Part shown: in pieces, positions 33,968 to 44,210 of the stretch
Layout: every line of letters begins with the position of its first letter
Position numbering within the stretch: position 1 is the first letter of the stretch
Notes under the pieces: model-generated
What the model saw: the letters and a program-made list of their open reading frames with translations, nothing else
Database searches by the model: none
What the model was told of the DNA's origin: nothing
NCBI GenBank assembly: GCA_011800155.1
Contig: CM022369.1
Coordinates: 186,001 to 250,000 of the forward strand
Direction: 5' to 3'
Length of the DNA: 64,000 nucleotides
Source: Flammulina velutipes
Lineage: Eukaryota; Basidiomycota; Agaricomycetes; Agaricales; Physalacriaceae
Program-made: the position numbers and the translations under genes

Positions 33968-34072
33968 ATGTCGACTCATATCTCATCATCGTCCACCGCA
34001 GCGCTCTCCGCTCCCGAAGCACAATGTCGAACTACAGAAACACTGCCATTGACTCATCTGCCTACAACATGA
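33968..34072 (+). promoter_or_regulatory. Upstream ORF overlapping the bZIP start
   Basis: A 34-codon out-of-frame ORF (MSTHISSSSTAALSAPEAQC ...) begins 56 bp before the main ATG at 34024 and ends inside the gene at 34072. Ribosomes that use it cannot reinitiate at the main start. A possible 41 bp leader intron (33961-34001, GTGAGC ... CCGCAG) would remove its start codon. Confidence 0.5.
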
Positions 34073-34620
34073 CCAACTCGGCATACCCCTACTCATATTC
34101 CGTCGATCCCTCCGCTGGGGCATACTATCAACAGTCTGCTCCTATCAATAATGGGAGTGTTTCCCCTGACGACTACAGTCCCTCGTATCCCTCTTCTGCT
34201 CTTCCCTCTCGCGACATGACTGGCGCTATTCGTACTCGTCGATCTCCCGGAGCCATTGGAATGGATGAACCTACCCAGCCGCGACACTACGCTATCCCTT
34301 CCTCTACTTCTCGCAAAGAAGTTCCTACCTACTTCACGCGTCGCCACCAGCCCCCATCTGTTATCTCTGACGAAGAGGATGAACTCACGGAAGAGCCTCC
34401 CGCGGCCAACGCTACTGACCAGGAGAAGATCGAATACAAACGGCGTCAGAACACCCTCGCGGCTCGTCGTAGCCGCAAGCGGAAGATGCAGTATACGCAG
34501 AACCTGCAGGAGACCGTGGAGAAGCTGATGATTGAGAAGGAGGTCTGGAAAACGAGGGCTCTTACGCTCAAGCAGCTCTTGCAAAGTCACGGCGTTGCCT
34601 GCCCCGACTTTCCTGAGTGA
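34024..34620 (+). CDS. bZIP transcription factor, Gcn4/Cpc1-like
   Basis: A single-exon frame of 198 residues from ATG 34024 (MSNYRNTAIDSSAYNMTNSA). The N-terminal ~125 residues are Tyr/Ser/Pro-rich, with an acidic patch near 120-135 (DEEDELTEE) that could serve in activation. The basic region KRRQNTLAARRSRKRK matches the Gcn4 NTEAARRSRARK pattern and is followed by a leucine zipper running to the C-terminus. Gcn4-type factors control amino-acid and stress genes and are themselves regulated by upstream ORFs, which are present here. An alternative non-ATG extension upstream is unlikely. A TGACTCA site lies inside the coding sequence at ~34049. Confidence 0.8.
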   Translation: MSNYRNTAIDSSAYNMTNSAYPYSYSVDPSAGAYYQQSAPINNGSVSPDDYSPSYPSSALPSRDMTGAIRTRRSPGAIGMDEPTQPRHYAIPSSTSRKEVPTYFTRRHQPPSVISDEEDELTEEPPAANATDQEKIEYKRRQNTLAARRSRKRKMQYTQNLQETVEKLMIEKEVWKTRALTLKQLLQSHGVACPDFPE

Positions 34621-35175
34621 GCGCTTCCCCTCGTCCCTTCCTTCCACCACGCGCCGCATCTTTCATGTATCGATGCCCTCGCCCCGAAGTATTTAATCAA
34701 ATGTGCGCCCGTTTTTTTCCGACTCGTGAACACTTACTAACCCTTGTTTTCGTAATATAGTTGCCACATGCAAATATTATTGCAGCGCACAAGTAAATGC
34801 TAGAAGGCCAAGCGCTCGGCCGCACCATTGGTGTCGATTTTGGATGGGTCATGGACGCCCTTTGCGCTCGCAATGTACCCATCTATTTACGAATACTAGG
34901 ACTACATCTAGACTGCCATCTCTCTATTTATTGGTGACTTTGTCGTCGTATACATTTCTCTTCTTTTCTTTTCCATCTTTTTTGGGGGACCGCGCATGTC
35001 GAGCATGCCAACAACTACACTCTACACTCTACAGCGTACTACAATGGGATATTATTGGATGATTTAAACCAGTACGCCACGCATCAGAGATCAAAATCCG
35101 GAACGGTCAACCGAGGTAGGCCTATTTACTTAGCATCTAACGACATGAGGTGGCTGAAAAAAGCATAGAAATCAA
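34621..35175. other. Intergenic, bZIP 3' region
   Basis: Mainly the 3' untranslated region of the bZIP gene, T-rich with no coding frame of note, ending at the tRNA gene. Confidence 0.4.
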
Positions 35176-35248
35176 GGGGACATAGCTCAGTTGGGAGAGC
35201 AACAGACTGAAGTTCTGGAGGTCCCCAGTTCAATCCTGGGTGTCCCCA
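35176..35248 (+). tRNA. tRNA-Phe (GAA)
   Basis: A 73 nt cloverleaf. Acceptor stem ggggaca/tgtcccc, D arm gctcagttgggagagc, anticodon loop ctgaagt (GAA, Phe), T arm cccag-ttcaatc-ctggg, discriminator A. No intron. A run of five T follows within a few bases (polymerase III terminator). The top pair of the anticodon stem is an A-G mismatch, as in the second copy at 47138. Confidence 0.93.
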
Positions 35249-35687
35249 TTTTTGGCTACTTTCGCAATTTTCCTTCGGCAACCAAATAGGAATGAGTCTG
35301 ATCAATCACCACAGCCTGGATTCTGACTGACATACAGAATGTTAACGTTGTTAAAAGCAGGCATGTCGGTCCCGTGCGCATATTGCAATCAAATTAGGCA
35401 ATTGCAACGTACTTCCTACCGCCATGTGTGGGAACTCTTAGATCAACGTTAACGTGTCCAGACCTGTTGGTTTGTAGAATGATCCGACGTCTCTTTCACT
35501 AAAGCAAATCTCTTATGTGCGGCACATACCCACGGATGTATGATTGACAGATGAGAAGAAGAAGCATCATATGTTCGTATACATAAGAGACTCCTTTTCA
35601 CCTCGCTACCAAGTACTAACCACCATCTGCAGCGCAGAACTCTCCCCACTCATCTTTTCTATTGGTTCGGAGGGCGTACTATGAACC
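35249..35687. other. Intergenic, no gene seen
   Basis: Between tRNA-Phe and the DUF6533 gene. Nothing further was recognised. Confidence 0.4.
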
Positions 35688-37428
35688 ATGGACCCTGACA
35701 CTCTTTTACCATCCTTCATCGGGGGAGAACTCTCACGAGTAGTGTCTGTCGCTTTCTTCTCTTTATTTGGTCGGTTTCTAGCTTTCTCTCAGTTGAACCT
35801 CTCACGACGTACCACCATAGTCTATGAGGTACGTACGTCCTTGAAGATTGTTTTCGAAACTTATGTGGCTTCAACAGTGGCTGTTAACCTTGGACGATGA
35901 AGTAAGGCTCTATTCGTTTCAGCCCCTGCACCCGCTCACTGACGAACGATATGTATTACAGATCACGTTTTTCTGGACCGGAAAATGGACGACGACCCGC
36001 GCACTGTTCTTAATCGTAGGCGCCACATTTCAACCGTCGGCCTGACCCTGAACTTGGCCTTAGAATCGCTACTTTGTTATGCTCGTGGGTGTGTAAGTAA
36101 CATCCTGACACGTCCTCGGAAGCCTGCTGACTTGAAATGATAGCATCGACATCATCTGCAAGTGAAATCAACTGTCTCCACTTCATAGTTGGCTGATGGT
36201 GCGTCCTAGCCGTCACATTGGAAACGCCTAGCGCGAATGTATGCATCTCGATACGCCTATTTCTCCATCCATTTAGCTGAGCTATTTCTAGTTGTACGCA
36301 TTTTGAGCATCCTACTTTCCCGAACGGAGAAATCAAATCTTCCATAGCTGTACGGCAGTGATTCCTCTTCTCCTTGTTTGCAACACAATCTCCGTATTCA
36401 TAATACAGGGTGAGTGTGTTTGTATCACTTGACTAGGCTAACGCCACTGGCATCCAGCCATTTTGGTCTATCGAGTGTGGTACATCTTCTCTAAGAATCG
36501 CTTGATTCAATTCATGATCTCCGCCATGTTTTTGGTATCGGTGATTCTCGCAATGGGCTTCACCGTTCAATCCGCCACACAAATTCGTTTATTCCCTACC
36601 GGACAACAAGTCGGGCGTCTTCGAGTCCTTGGATGTCGAGCGGCCAGGCCGTACAGGTTCTGGCGAATCTATCTTCCATCTCTATGTCTACATGTAAGGT
36701 TCTTATGATATCTGATCATCCAGACAACTTCTCATGCCTTCCCAGACCGTCTTGTATATCCTCACTGCTGTTCGTGCCCTCCAGAATCGCCAGCTCTTCA
36801 ATCAGGCCCCCGTGCTCAAGAGACTTCTCCGGGAGTAAGTCTGAAATCTAATCTATCGCGATTGTTGTACTTACCCTCAATCCAGCGGAGGCTTTTTCTA
36901 CTTGGTCGTTTTTGGTCAGTCCGATCTGGCCGATTTCATGTCCTTACCAGTCCTATTAACGTTGACCATGACGGCACCTAGTAACCGTCGGTATAACCTC
37001 AGTCGGCTCCTTCTTGACAAACTTCCCACAGGTTCGTGCATTACCTACTACCTCAACGTAGATTCCAGCTCAACGTCCACCGCAGTTGAATGTCATCGTC
37101 GCGTATTCAAAGTGCGCACAAGATAAAACCCAGCAATCTAATCGACTGATTCGTCTACAGCTACCTCGTAGTGATCAACTCCATCGCCGTCTCCCGTATC
37201 ATGTTAAGCATCCACTCTCTCGCCGCCGGTTTTGGCTCGGACCCCACCTTCCTTTTGAGCAATGTGGAACTCAGCCGTGTTAATTGGCGTAGAGGCCAAA
37301 CAGATGGTGAGATTATCGTCGAGAGATGGCCCGACAATATAAATGCAGAGGAAGAGGCGGGAGATCCTCCTACAAAAGTACATGTAAAGACCAGCAGGAT
37401 TGGGGTTTACAATGGAGCGTGGCTGTGA
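35688..37428 (+). CDS. DUF6533-type multi-pass membrane protein
   Basis: A gene of many short exons. The 5' exons join as MDPDTLLPSFIGGELSR, LNLSRRTTIVYE, WLLTLDDE, ITFFWTGKWTTTRALFLI, NRYFVML, the DUF6533 pattern (a TxDDE motif followed by FW...KW...LFL-NRY). Later exons contain VYRVWYIFSKNRLIQFMISA, LTAVRALQNRQL and INSIAVSRIMLSIHSLAAGF, then a hydrophilic tail ending GVYNGAWL. Agaricomycetes have many such seven-TM proteins of unknown function. About ten exons are implied; boundaries in 36060-36460 are not resolved, so decay cannot be excluded. The last ~25 codons lie in the duplicated segment that follows. Confidence 0.6.
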
Positions 37429-37978
37429 CTTGACATTTAAATAAATCCCTTCCATAAAGATATAACATTTACTACCTACGCGTTACCTATCTACGAGTCT
37501 GCTAGCTATAGTTCATGAGGGTTACAATATACGAACGTAGCGATATCCATTGTCCATTAAAAGAAAGTGTGTAAGAGTGTGTGAGTAAGTGGTATGTTCC
37601 AAGTGTGTGTAGTGTGTTCCAGAAAAAAATATGTCCAAGAAGAGGCCAAGAAATTAGTCGTCGCGGAGGCGGGGGATCCTCCAACAAAAGTACATGTAAA
37701 GACCAGCAGGATTGGGGTTTACAATGGAGCATGGCTGTGACTTGACATTTAAATAAATCCCTTCCATAAAGATATAAAATTTACTACCTACGCGTTACCT
37801 ATCTACGAGTCTGCTACCTATAGTTCATGAGGGTTACAATATACGAACGTAGCGATATCCATTTGTCCATTAAAAGAAAGTGTGTAAGAGTGTGTGAGTA
37901 AGTGGTATGTTCCAAGTGTGTGTAGTGTGTTCCAGAAAAAAATATGTCCAAGAAGAGGCCAAGAAATTAGTCGTCGCG
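37354..37978 (+). repeat. 312 bp tandem direct duplication
   Basis: Copy 1 (37354-37665) and copy 2 (37666-37978) abut exactly and differ at only a handful of positions (for example gagatcc/gggatcc, gcgtgg/gcatgg, taacatt/taaaatt, one extra T). The unit contains the last ~25 codons and 3' untranslated region of the DUF6533 gene plus the spacer toward the deacetylase gene. Copy 2 therefore carries an isolated, non-functional coding tail. Confidence 0.9.
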
Positions 37979-38006
37979 TATCATAAGGCAGGCAGAAAGA
38001 CGGTCA

Positions 38007-40074
38007 TCATGCCCGAACGAACACTCCAAGAGCACCGAGACTCGCGCCCAGGAGACCGACGAGTAGCGCATGTATCACGTTGGAACCTCGGGTCGTGCTC
38101 GTAGCCGCGTTGAAAGGGACATACGACGGCTGTGGGGTCTCCTCCTCAGTTCCGCCGGCGCCCCCAGTCCCACCACCAGTAAATTCTGCACCATCAGGCT
38201 ATATGAAACAGCGTTCAGAGATCATCGAGCGGTAAACAGATAACATATACACACCCCAATAGGCCTGGACTCGTCCTCGAACTCGCAACTGCTAGACGTG
38301 CACGTACATACACCTTGAATCGGGTCCCAGTACTCCGTAGAGCAATTGTCCGGTACTAGAGAAAGTATCAGACACAGAAACGGGGTATCTCACATAAACC
38401 AACTGACCTCTGAACCGTGGTTGGCCACCATCAGGAACGTTTTGCTTGGGGTTCGGATTTTGCGGCGTTGGTGCTAGGACGGGACATCCATACTGCACAA
38501 GACTATCAGTACCATAGAGCTAAACGGACAGAGACACTCACACATGTGGAAAATGAGAAGTCTGGTAAAGTGCACTGGTCGATCAAGCCTTGCTCGTTGT
38601 CCGGCATCCCATTACACATACTATACGGCACATCAGGTATCGAACAGCCCAAAGCTGCATGGTTGTTCATCTCGCCCACGGGCACTGGATTCCGCACCCA
38701 TTCAAGAAGCTGCTCCGTCGAAACGATCCAAACTGAAAATTCAAACTTAGATGAACGTCGACGAAATCATCGCGGGAAGCGCACCGTTATCTCGTTCTTG
38801 CGCCCAATCGAGGAACCGGTTGATCATGCGTATGGTGGCATTAGGTGACCGCACGTTGGGGTAATCCGGGGCAAGGTGGATAGGATGGGTATACAGTCCA
38901 ATCGGTTGACGGTTCCCGTTGTAGTGGTCGGTAAAGGTCCTTTGCATGTACTCCAACGTCGCGGTATCGTTCGGACTCGTCTGTCCATTGGGATTATCCC
39001 TAGGAAACTCGTTAGGTTTCACAGGCTGGCAACAAGAAGGCAAGTCACGTACAACCAAGGATCCATGAGGTGAGGCCCGTTGTTATCAAAGAAGGCGTAC
39101 ATTGGAACTTCCCAGAATCCTGGAAGCTTCGGCTCGCCTCTACACAACCCCGGCACAGATAAACAGTTATTGGCCATCCCATTGTCCAACGTGTAGGGCC
39201 AGTAGGCATCCGTGTGTTCGTCTGTTACTGCAATAGAAGCGGAAGCGCTGGAATCGTAGGTGAAGCCTGTGTCCGCGAGGTGTTTGAGGGTGTCGACTGA
39301 GAAATCGAGATACGGCGCGCGGAAACCTTTGATGGAGGAAAGTGGGATGCCCGCAAGGGCGTTGAGGGCAATCAGGTTGCCGTTGATTTCAGCAGGCGAA
39401 GGTTTGCCTTGATGGGTCATTCTAGAACGAAACATATCTCAGCCATGTCGCCCGGGAGAGTACGGTCAAGACATACGTGTGGTCAGCGATCTCGTTCCCG
39501 GCGACATACCAATCTTGTTTGAACCGAGACATGTTAGACACGGGATCAATATGAATAATTGTTACTGACCGGTGATTAGGGCGTAGTTGGTGTAGTTGAG
39601 GGAGGCATAGTATGTCGTCTTGGGTTGGCAGCCGTTGGGGTTTTGGCGATGGGCGAGGAATTGATTGATAGCGCTGAGGGTGTAGGTCTGTACGGCGTCG
39701 TCTGCAGTGAACACTATAAACTGTGGTGTGTCGGACTAGGCGGGTATAAATCAGTAAGATTCGTAGAGAGTAGATAAGGGCGAGAGGGAAATGGCGGGCG
39801 ACCCAACGACGTGTTCCAGCACTGTGGCGGCACGCGCAATGTGTAAAGGCGGGAGCTCGGAAACGAGTCGGAGGGATAGTGGAAGGGAATAACTCACTGG
39901 GTCCAAACCGCCAGGAGGCTCGGTGCTCGCGCAATGACAATCCGGAAGCTGGCACTTCGAGGCGTCGCAGGAGTAGCCAGCAGCCTCGGGGCTGGTTGTC
40001 GGGCCAGTGATTGTACCGTCCTGGGCGAGAACGAGTAAAGGAGCGAGCGACGCCAATATGGTTTGGCAGAGCAT
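38007..40074 (-). CDS. GPI-anchored polysaccharide (chitin-type) deacetylase
   Basis: A multi-exon gene with ATG 40074 and TGA at 38007. MLCQTILASLAPLLVLAQDG is a signal peptide. The NodB-type core reads FIVFTADDAVQTYTLSAINQ (metal Asp block; the classical TFDDG is changed), ADHTMTHQGKPS (the HxxxH metal site, joined across a splice), KGFRAPYLDFSVDTL, FWEVPMYAFFDNN and PIGLYTHPIHL (last His block). The C-terminus is Gly/Thr-rich followed by a hydrophobic tail (VIHALLVGLLGASLGVLGVF), the GPI-attachment pattern. It should remove acetyl groups from chitin or related polymers at the cell wall. It is convergent with the DUF6533 gene. Confidence 0.82.
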
Positions 40075-40799
40075 GGTGTCGCGTCGCAAAAATGAGAACG
40101 AAAGAAAGGCGTTAAATATAGATAGAAGGCAAGGGTTCCGGGCGTTAGGTGTGGGCGAAATCTGGATCCAGCTTCGGTAAGCGGCCAATTCGCGCCGAGA
40201 AAGGTGTTACACGGGGGAAACCAATTAGAAGGCATCAGCATAGCAATATTAGCATGGGACCAATGAAATTACTTGGCTGATATCGGGCTGATATAGGATA
40301 AGGAGCGGCCGTCCAATGACTGCTTGAGCTTCAGGCGCATTGTATTTTGAATAGAATACGAGAGCGAGCTCTGGCGAGCCACGCTACCAGTAAGGTAGAG
40401 TAAAAACGATGAAAAGGCCAGTGTGGCGCTATCCAGGCCTACTCAGAAAGCTTTAACATGTTGATGGTATCGTTTCTCGCTTGCCATTGACAGGTTCCGA
40501 GGTGCGATTCCAAGGCAGCTGCCATACTATTCATTCAAATCGTCGACAGGAATTTTGGCGCTTGATGGTGGCGGATGAGTTATACAAGCATGCTTTAAGT
40601 CGTGTTGAATTAGGCTGAATTATAATTCAAATTGAAAGATTTAATTCGAAATTACGCGTTGAAAATGCACGTGACAAGACGCGTGAGCGCGTGTGTTGAA
40701 TTAAATTAAGTAATTAAACCCGGTCCGTCAGCTCTTTCTCTCTTCCTTCATCTCGTTTCCTCCCTTCGTCTTTCTTGGTTTTACATTCTATTCTTTCCG
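40075..40799. other. Divergent promoter region, AT-rich patch
   Basis: Separates the deacetylase and homeobox genes, which are transcribed away from each other. 40610-40720 is AT-rich with repeated TTAATT/AATTAA words and acgcgtgagcgcgtgtg. No gene recognised. Confidence 0.45.
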
Positions 40800-41663
40800 A
40801 TGCTCATACATATGCGACCTGTATCACTGTCGCGGACATCATCGACGACCAGTCTCGAATCGGACACCCGGTCAGACGAGGCGGAGGGCAATGACAGTCT
40901 GCGCCGTACGCGTAAGCGATTCAACAACGGCCAGCTCATGCTGCTGGAGGACCTGTTCCACCAAACGTCTCATCCAACCCGCGCTCAGCGAGAGCTCGTC
41001 GCCTCGACTGGCGGAATGTACGTGCAAATTCCCATCTATTCCCGCGGAAGCAAATTCCTTCCTTGTCTCACATCGCTGATTCTCTTCTGCAGGGAAATGA
41101 AATCCGTTACTATCTGGTTTCAAAATAAACGCCAGACGGAACGAAGGGGCGCGCTTTCTAGCGTGACCAACGCTCTCCAGCTGCACGATCTCAGCGTTGC
41201 CCATCGTTCATCTGCCAAGTCGTACGAGACGCGTCCTTCCCTCGATCGAATAGCGTCGCGCACCGAACGACCTACGCCTAGTACACCCCAGCGCCAGAAG
41301 GACCGTACCCCCAACGCGTCACTATGGGATAGCATGCTCTCTTCCCCCATCGCAGCACCCAACAGCCCTCCCCAAAAGGAATACGTCGAGTTTGGGAAGC
41401 TGAAACGCACTCGTACACTGGAGTGGGCATGCGCAAAGATGAGGCTCGTCGAGAAGGAAAATCCCTCTGGCCATGGGAAGGAGAGAACGAGGAAGTTGTC
41501 TGGGAAGCCAGTTCCTTATCCTATGCCGATGGTACGCGCTGCTACGTGGAGCGCAGGCGATTCGCAAAACGCCCCGCCAGCTTCTTGGTCGCCACGAAGC
41601 GCCCCGGACGACGACATGCTCGGAGCTGCGCTGGCTTTGTGTGGGCTGGGCCGTGGGGTATGA
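40800..41663 (+). CDS. Homeodomain transcription factor
   Basis: Two exons (40800-41017, 41093-41663; 75 bp intron inside the homeobox). Residues ~36-95 form the homeodomain: TRKRFNNGQLMLLEDLFHQT, HPTRAQRELVASTGGMEMKS, VTIWFQNKRQTERR. The recognition helix has the invariant Trp, Phe, Asn and Arg. The rest is Ser/Pro- and Arg-rich (RTERPTPSTPQRQKDRTPN) with no second domain. The simple 60-residue homeodomain suggests a developmental homeobox protein of the agaricomycete Hom group rather than a mating-type HD1/HD2 pair, as no partner gene is adjacent. An overlapping frame (41423-41713) is also open, so the C-terminus needs transcript support. Confidence 0.8.
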   Translation: MLIHMRPVSLSRTSSTTSLESDTRSDEAEGNDSLRRTRKRFNNGQLMLLEDLFHQTSHPTRAQRELVASTGGMYVQIPIYSRGSKFLPCLTSLILFCREMKSVTIWFQNKRQTERRGALSSVTNALQLHDLSVAHRSSAKSYETRPSLDRIASRTERPTPSTPQRQKDRTPNASLWDSMLSSPIAAPNSPPQKEYVEFGKLKRTRTLEWACAKMRLVEKENPSGHGKERTRKLSGKPVPYPMPMVRAATWSAGDSQNAPPASWSPRSAPDDDMLGAALALCGLGRGV

Positions 41664-42253
41664 CATTCGAATGGACGAATACGAAGAGACTTAAACGCGA
41701 GAGGGCTCACTAAGAGTCTTGGATAACGAACGCGTCACGACTAAAATATTCATTATCTCTATAGGCCTACCGATTCCGTACATACTTCTTGAAAACGCCA
41801 TGTAACATCGAGTACTACCAGTTATCTATTCCGTCATCAACGACTTGTTTAGCGTCGATCACTCGGATCAAGTTCGTCTTTTCCACCAACTGTCATCACT
41901 CTCCGAACCATTGTAGAGTGAATGTTGGTTCACAGTCTAAAGTTCTTCTCCATCTAGGATAAAGGGGCTATACTCTAGGCAACCTCCGACGAATCTTTCT
42001 TGCAGACGGGTTCTTTGGTAGCAAGAATATTTCCTTCTGACCTCCGCTTCTTCGGGAGCGAACAGTTATGTACGTCGCGAGGAGCACGTTGAATTATCCC
42101 AGGAAATGCCCTTTTCCTCCGACCACGGCGCTTAGGAGTAACCGTTCCCCCTTTCCCATCGCACTGAAACTCTACTCCTAGTCGAAAATACATAAAGCAT
42201 CCAGACCAGACTGTCTCATTATACAAGCACTTCTTACAACCACAACCACCACC
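41664..42253. other. Intergenic, no gene seen
   Basis: A minus-strand frame (41975-42331) overlapping the next gene has no family resemblance and is not called. The rest shows no structure. Confidence 0.4.
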
Positions 42254-43076
42254 ATGCCTCGAAAGCTCGAACGTCGCTACTCCTCTGTCTTCGACCGCCT
42301 CCTCCAAACCATGAACCGGAAATCCAGCCACTCCCCCACCCTCCGCCTCCTACGCGCAGGAAAAGTTCAGGACGTTTGCATAGAGCTCGATCCCGATGAA
42401 GGCATGATACGGGGCACCGAATGCTTCACCAGCGTCCTTTCCCTCACCGTCACATTCCGCAACTCACCCTCCCTCTCCGACCTGGCATCTGCCCTATCCA
42501 ACTTCCCCAACACACGAACTCTGTCATTAGTGCTTGACCCCTTTGCGCTGAGCACCGGGCCCCTCCCCGGTGTACATGGTCTGTCTGCCATCCTACCCAA
42601 ACTCCAGCAACTGCGCGTGCAAGGCTGGAATACGGACATATATGATTGGATAGCGAATACGTCCAACGGGATAACGGTGCTAGAGGTCAGCGATCTCCAA
42701 GGGGTGCGCGCTGCACCTAGGCAATCGCGCATCCTCCAGCAGCTACTCCTCAACAATGAGACGCTGCGGTATTTGAAGCTCAGCATGTTCTATGAAGGTA
42801 TGTGCATTTACTACGCCTTCGGCGTTGTTTTACTGACATACCTGGGTAGTGTCCGTTGATCTATCATCGCTGTACTTCTTGGATACACTGAGAATTTCTG
42901 TACCGTTGGTGCACAATGGTGCGAAAGCTGCAGAAGCTATCGTTCGGACCGTTCCGCTAGGCCAGCGATGCTCAACAAAATTCATACGGCTTCAGCTCGT
43001 CGATGAGTACGGTTCACCTCAAGATGCTTCGACGGCTGTGGCATATCCAGGCCTGGCGATAGCGGAAGTCGTTTAA
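42254..43076 (+). CDS. Hypothetical leucine-rich, F-box-family-like protein without F-box
   Basis: Two exons (42254-42797, 42850-43076) encode ~256 residues. After a basic start (MPRKLERRYSSVFDRLLQTM) it shows loosely repeating leucine-rich segments such as SLTVTFRNSPSLSDLASALS, LPKLQQLRVQGWN, ITVLEVSDLQG and LLLNNETLRYLKLSMF. These resemble the C-terminal halves of basidiomycete F-box/LRR-like proteins. No F-box is present at the N-terminus. It may be a truncated relative or a genuine short form. Function unknown. Confidence 0.55.
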
Positions 43077-43211
43077 TATTCAATAGCAGCTTGGGATTAG
43101 GGAGGGGAGTTATGTTAATAATATTTTTGTAGGGTTTTGTAGTTTTAATTATTTATGTACTCGAACCGGGCCGCGAAGTTCATCTTGAACGTTGACTATC
43201 GAATATTCAAT

Positions 43212-43933
43212 ATGGCCTCACCACAGACCGAGCAATTTCTCGACCTACTCCTTCATCTCAAGGTTCCACCTACGTTCAGACGATTTCTAACGACTCATTC
43301 ATCCAGATAGAAAGCGACACCTGCAGCAGCTAAAGGGATTCTAAATGAACAGCCTCAGATCGCGTACGGCCTCATAAAACTCTTGGTCGAAATGGACGCG
43401 GTTGATATACAGGTATTCCAGGTAAGACCATGTTCGTTGGCCGCCTCCGCCTTTGTTGACAGCATGATAGCAAATTCTGGCGGACTATGGTCAACAACAA
43501 CAACAAGCCGCCGCCGCTGCTGCTCCCCCAGTAACGCCTGTACCTCAACCGACATACCAAACCCCTCCCCCGCAAGCGTATCAGGCGCCAACCCCATATC
43601 ACCAACCCGCCCCCCAAGCCTACGGCCAACCTCAACCTCAAGCCTACGGGCGCCAATTCCCTCCCCAGGCTCCCCCGCCACCTGTTTCCATGCATCCTGT
43701 CCTCGCGTCTCTACCAGAGGAACAGAAGGTATGTTTTTTTGACTTGGTCTGGTTTCTAGGCTGATAGGAATTGCAGAATATGATCATGGCATTATTGGCG
43801 ATGTCGCCAGAGCAGATAAATTCGTTGCCTCCGACTGATCGTGCTAGCGCGATGCAACTTGTGAGTTGATCCGTTGTGGGGCGAGAAATTTGTTAATTTG
43901 GAGGTGTAGCGGGCGACGTTTGGGCAATCGTAA
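43212..43933 (+). CDS. CstF64/Rna15-like hinge plus C-terminal domain protein, no RRM
   Basis: Five exons (43212-43262, 43311-43421, 43471-43728, 43777-43860, 43910-43933) give ~175 residues. MASPQTEQFLDLLLHLKKAT, PAAAKGILNEQPQIAYGLIK and LLVEMDAVDIQVFQ form the CSTF2 hinge, which in CstF64/Rna15 binds CstF77/Rna14. A Gln/Pro/Ala/Tyr-rich linker follows. The end, MIMALLAMSPEQINSLPPTD, RASAMQLRATFGQ, is the CSTF_C helical domain that contacts Pcf11. The N-terminal RRM that binds RNA in CstF64 is absent: the first exon starts directly with the hinge and no RRM lies upstream. It likely acts in 3'-end processing as a partner-binding protein. Confidence 0.8.
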
Positions 43934-44210
43934 GGCGTTAGTATTGGGCACAAGGTTGCGAACGCTACGATGTCGTCGACTTTACGCGTGAGATGTTGCA
44001 CCATACGCCGTAGTTGGGCGGTGGGCGTAGTATATTGTTATCCAAAATAGAGATACTGTAATGCATAAGTCAGAGAGTCAGAATATTCCATAATGTGCTG
44101 CAAACAGCTTCAACAGACGGAGGAGGCTGACATCCGACCCGGCCCTGCACCGCTTGTAACTTGTAACTAACCTTGCTTTCCATCCACCACCACCATCTCA
44201 ACTACGGAGG

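Noticed and set aside
37540..37620. GT-rich gtgtgtgag... stretch as a microsatellite
   Set aside because: Short, imperfect and explained as part of the 312 bp duplicated unit.
41423..41713. 96-codon alternative frame at the homeobox 3' end
   Set aside because: Overlaps the homeobox exon in another frame; no family match. Kept only as a caution about the C-terminus.
41975..42331. 118-codon minus-strand frame
   Set aside because: Runs into the start of the next gene antisense and has no homology or splice support.
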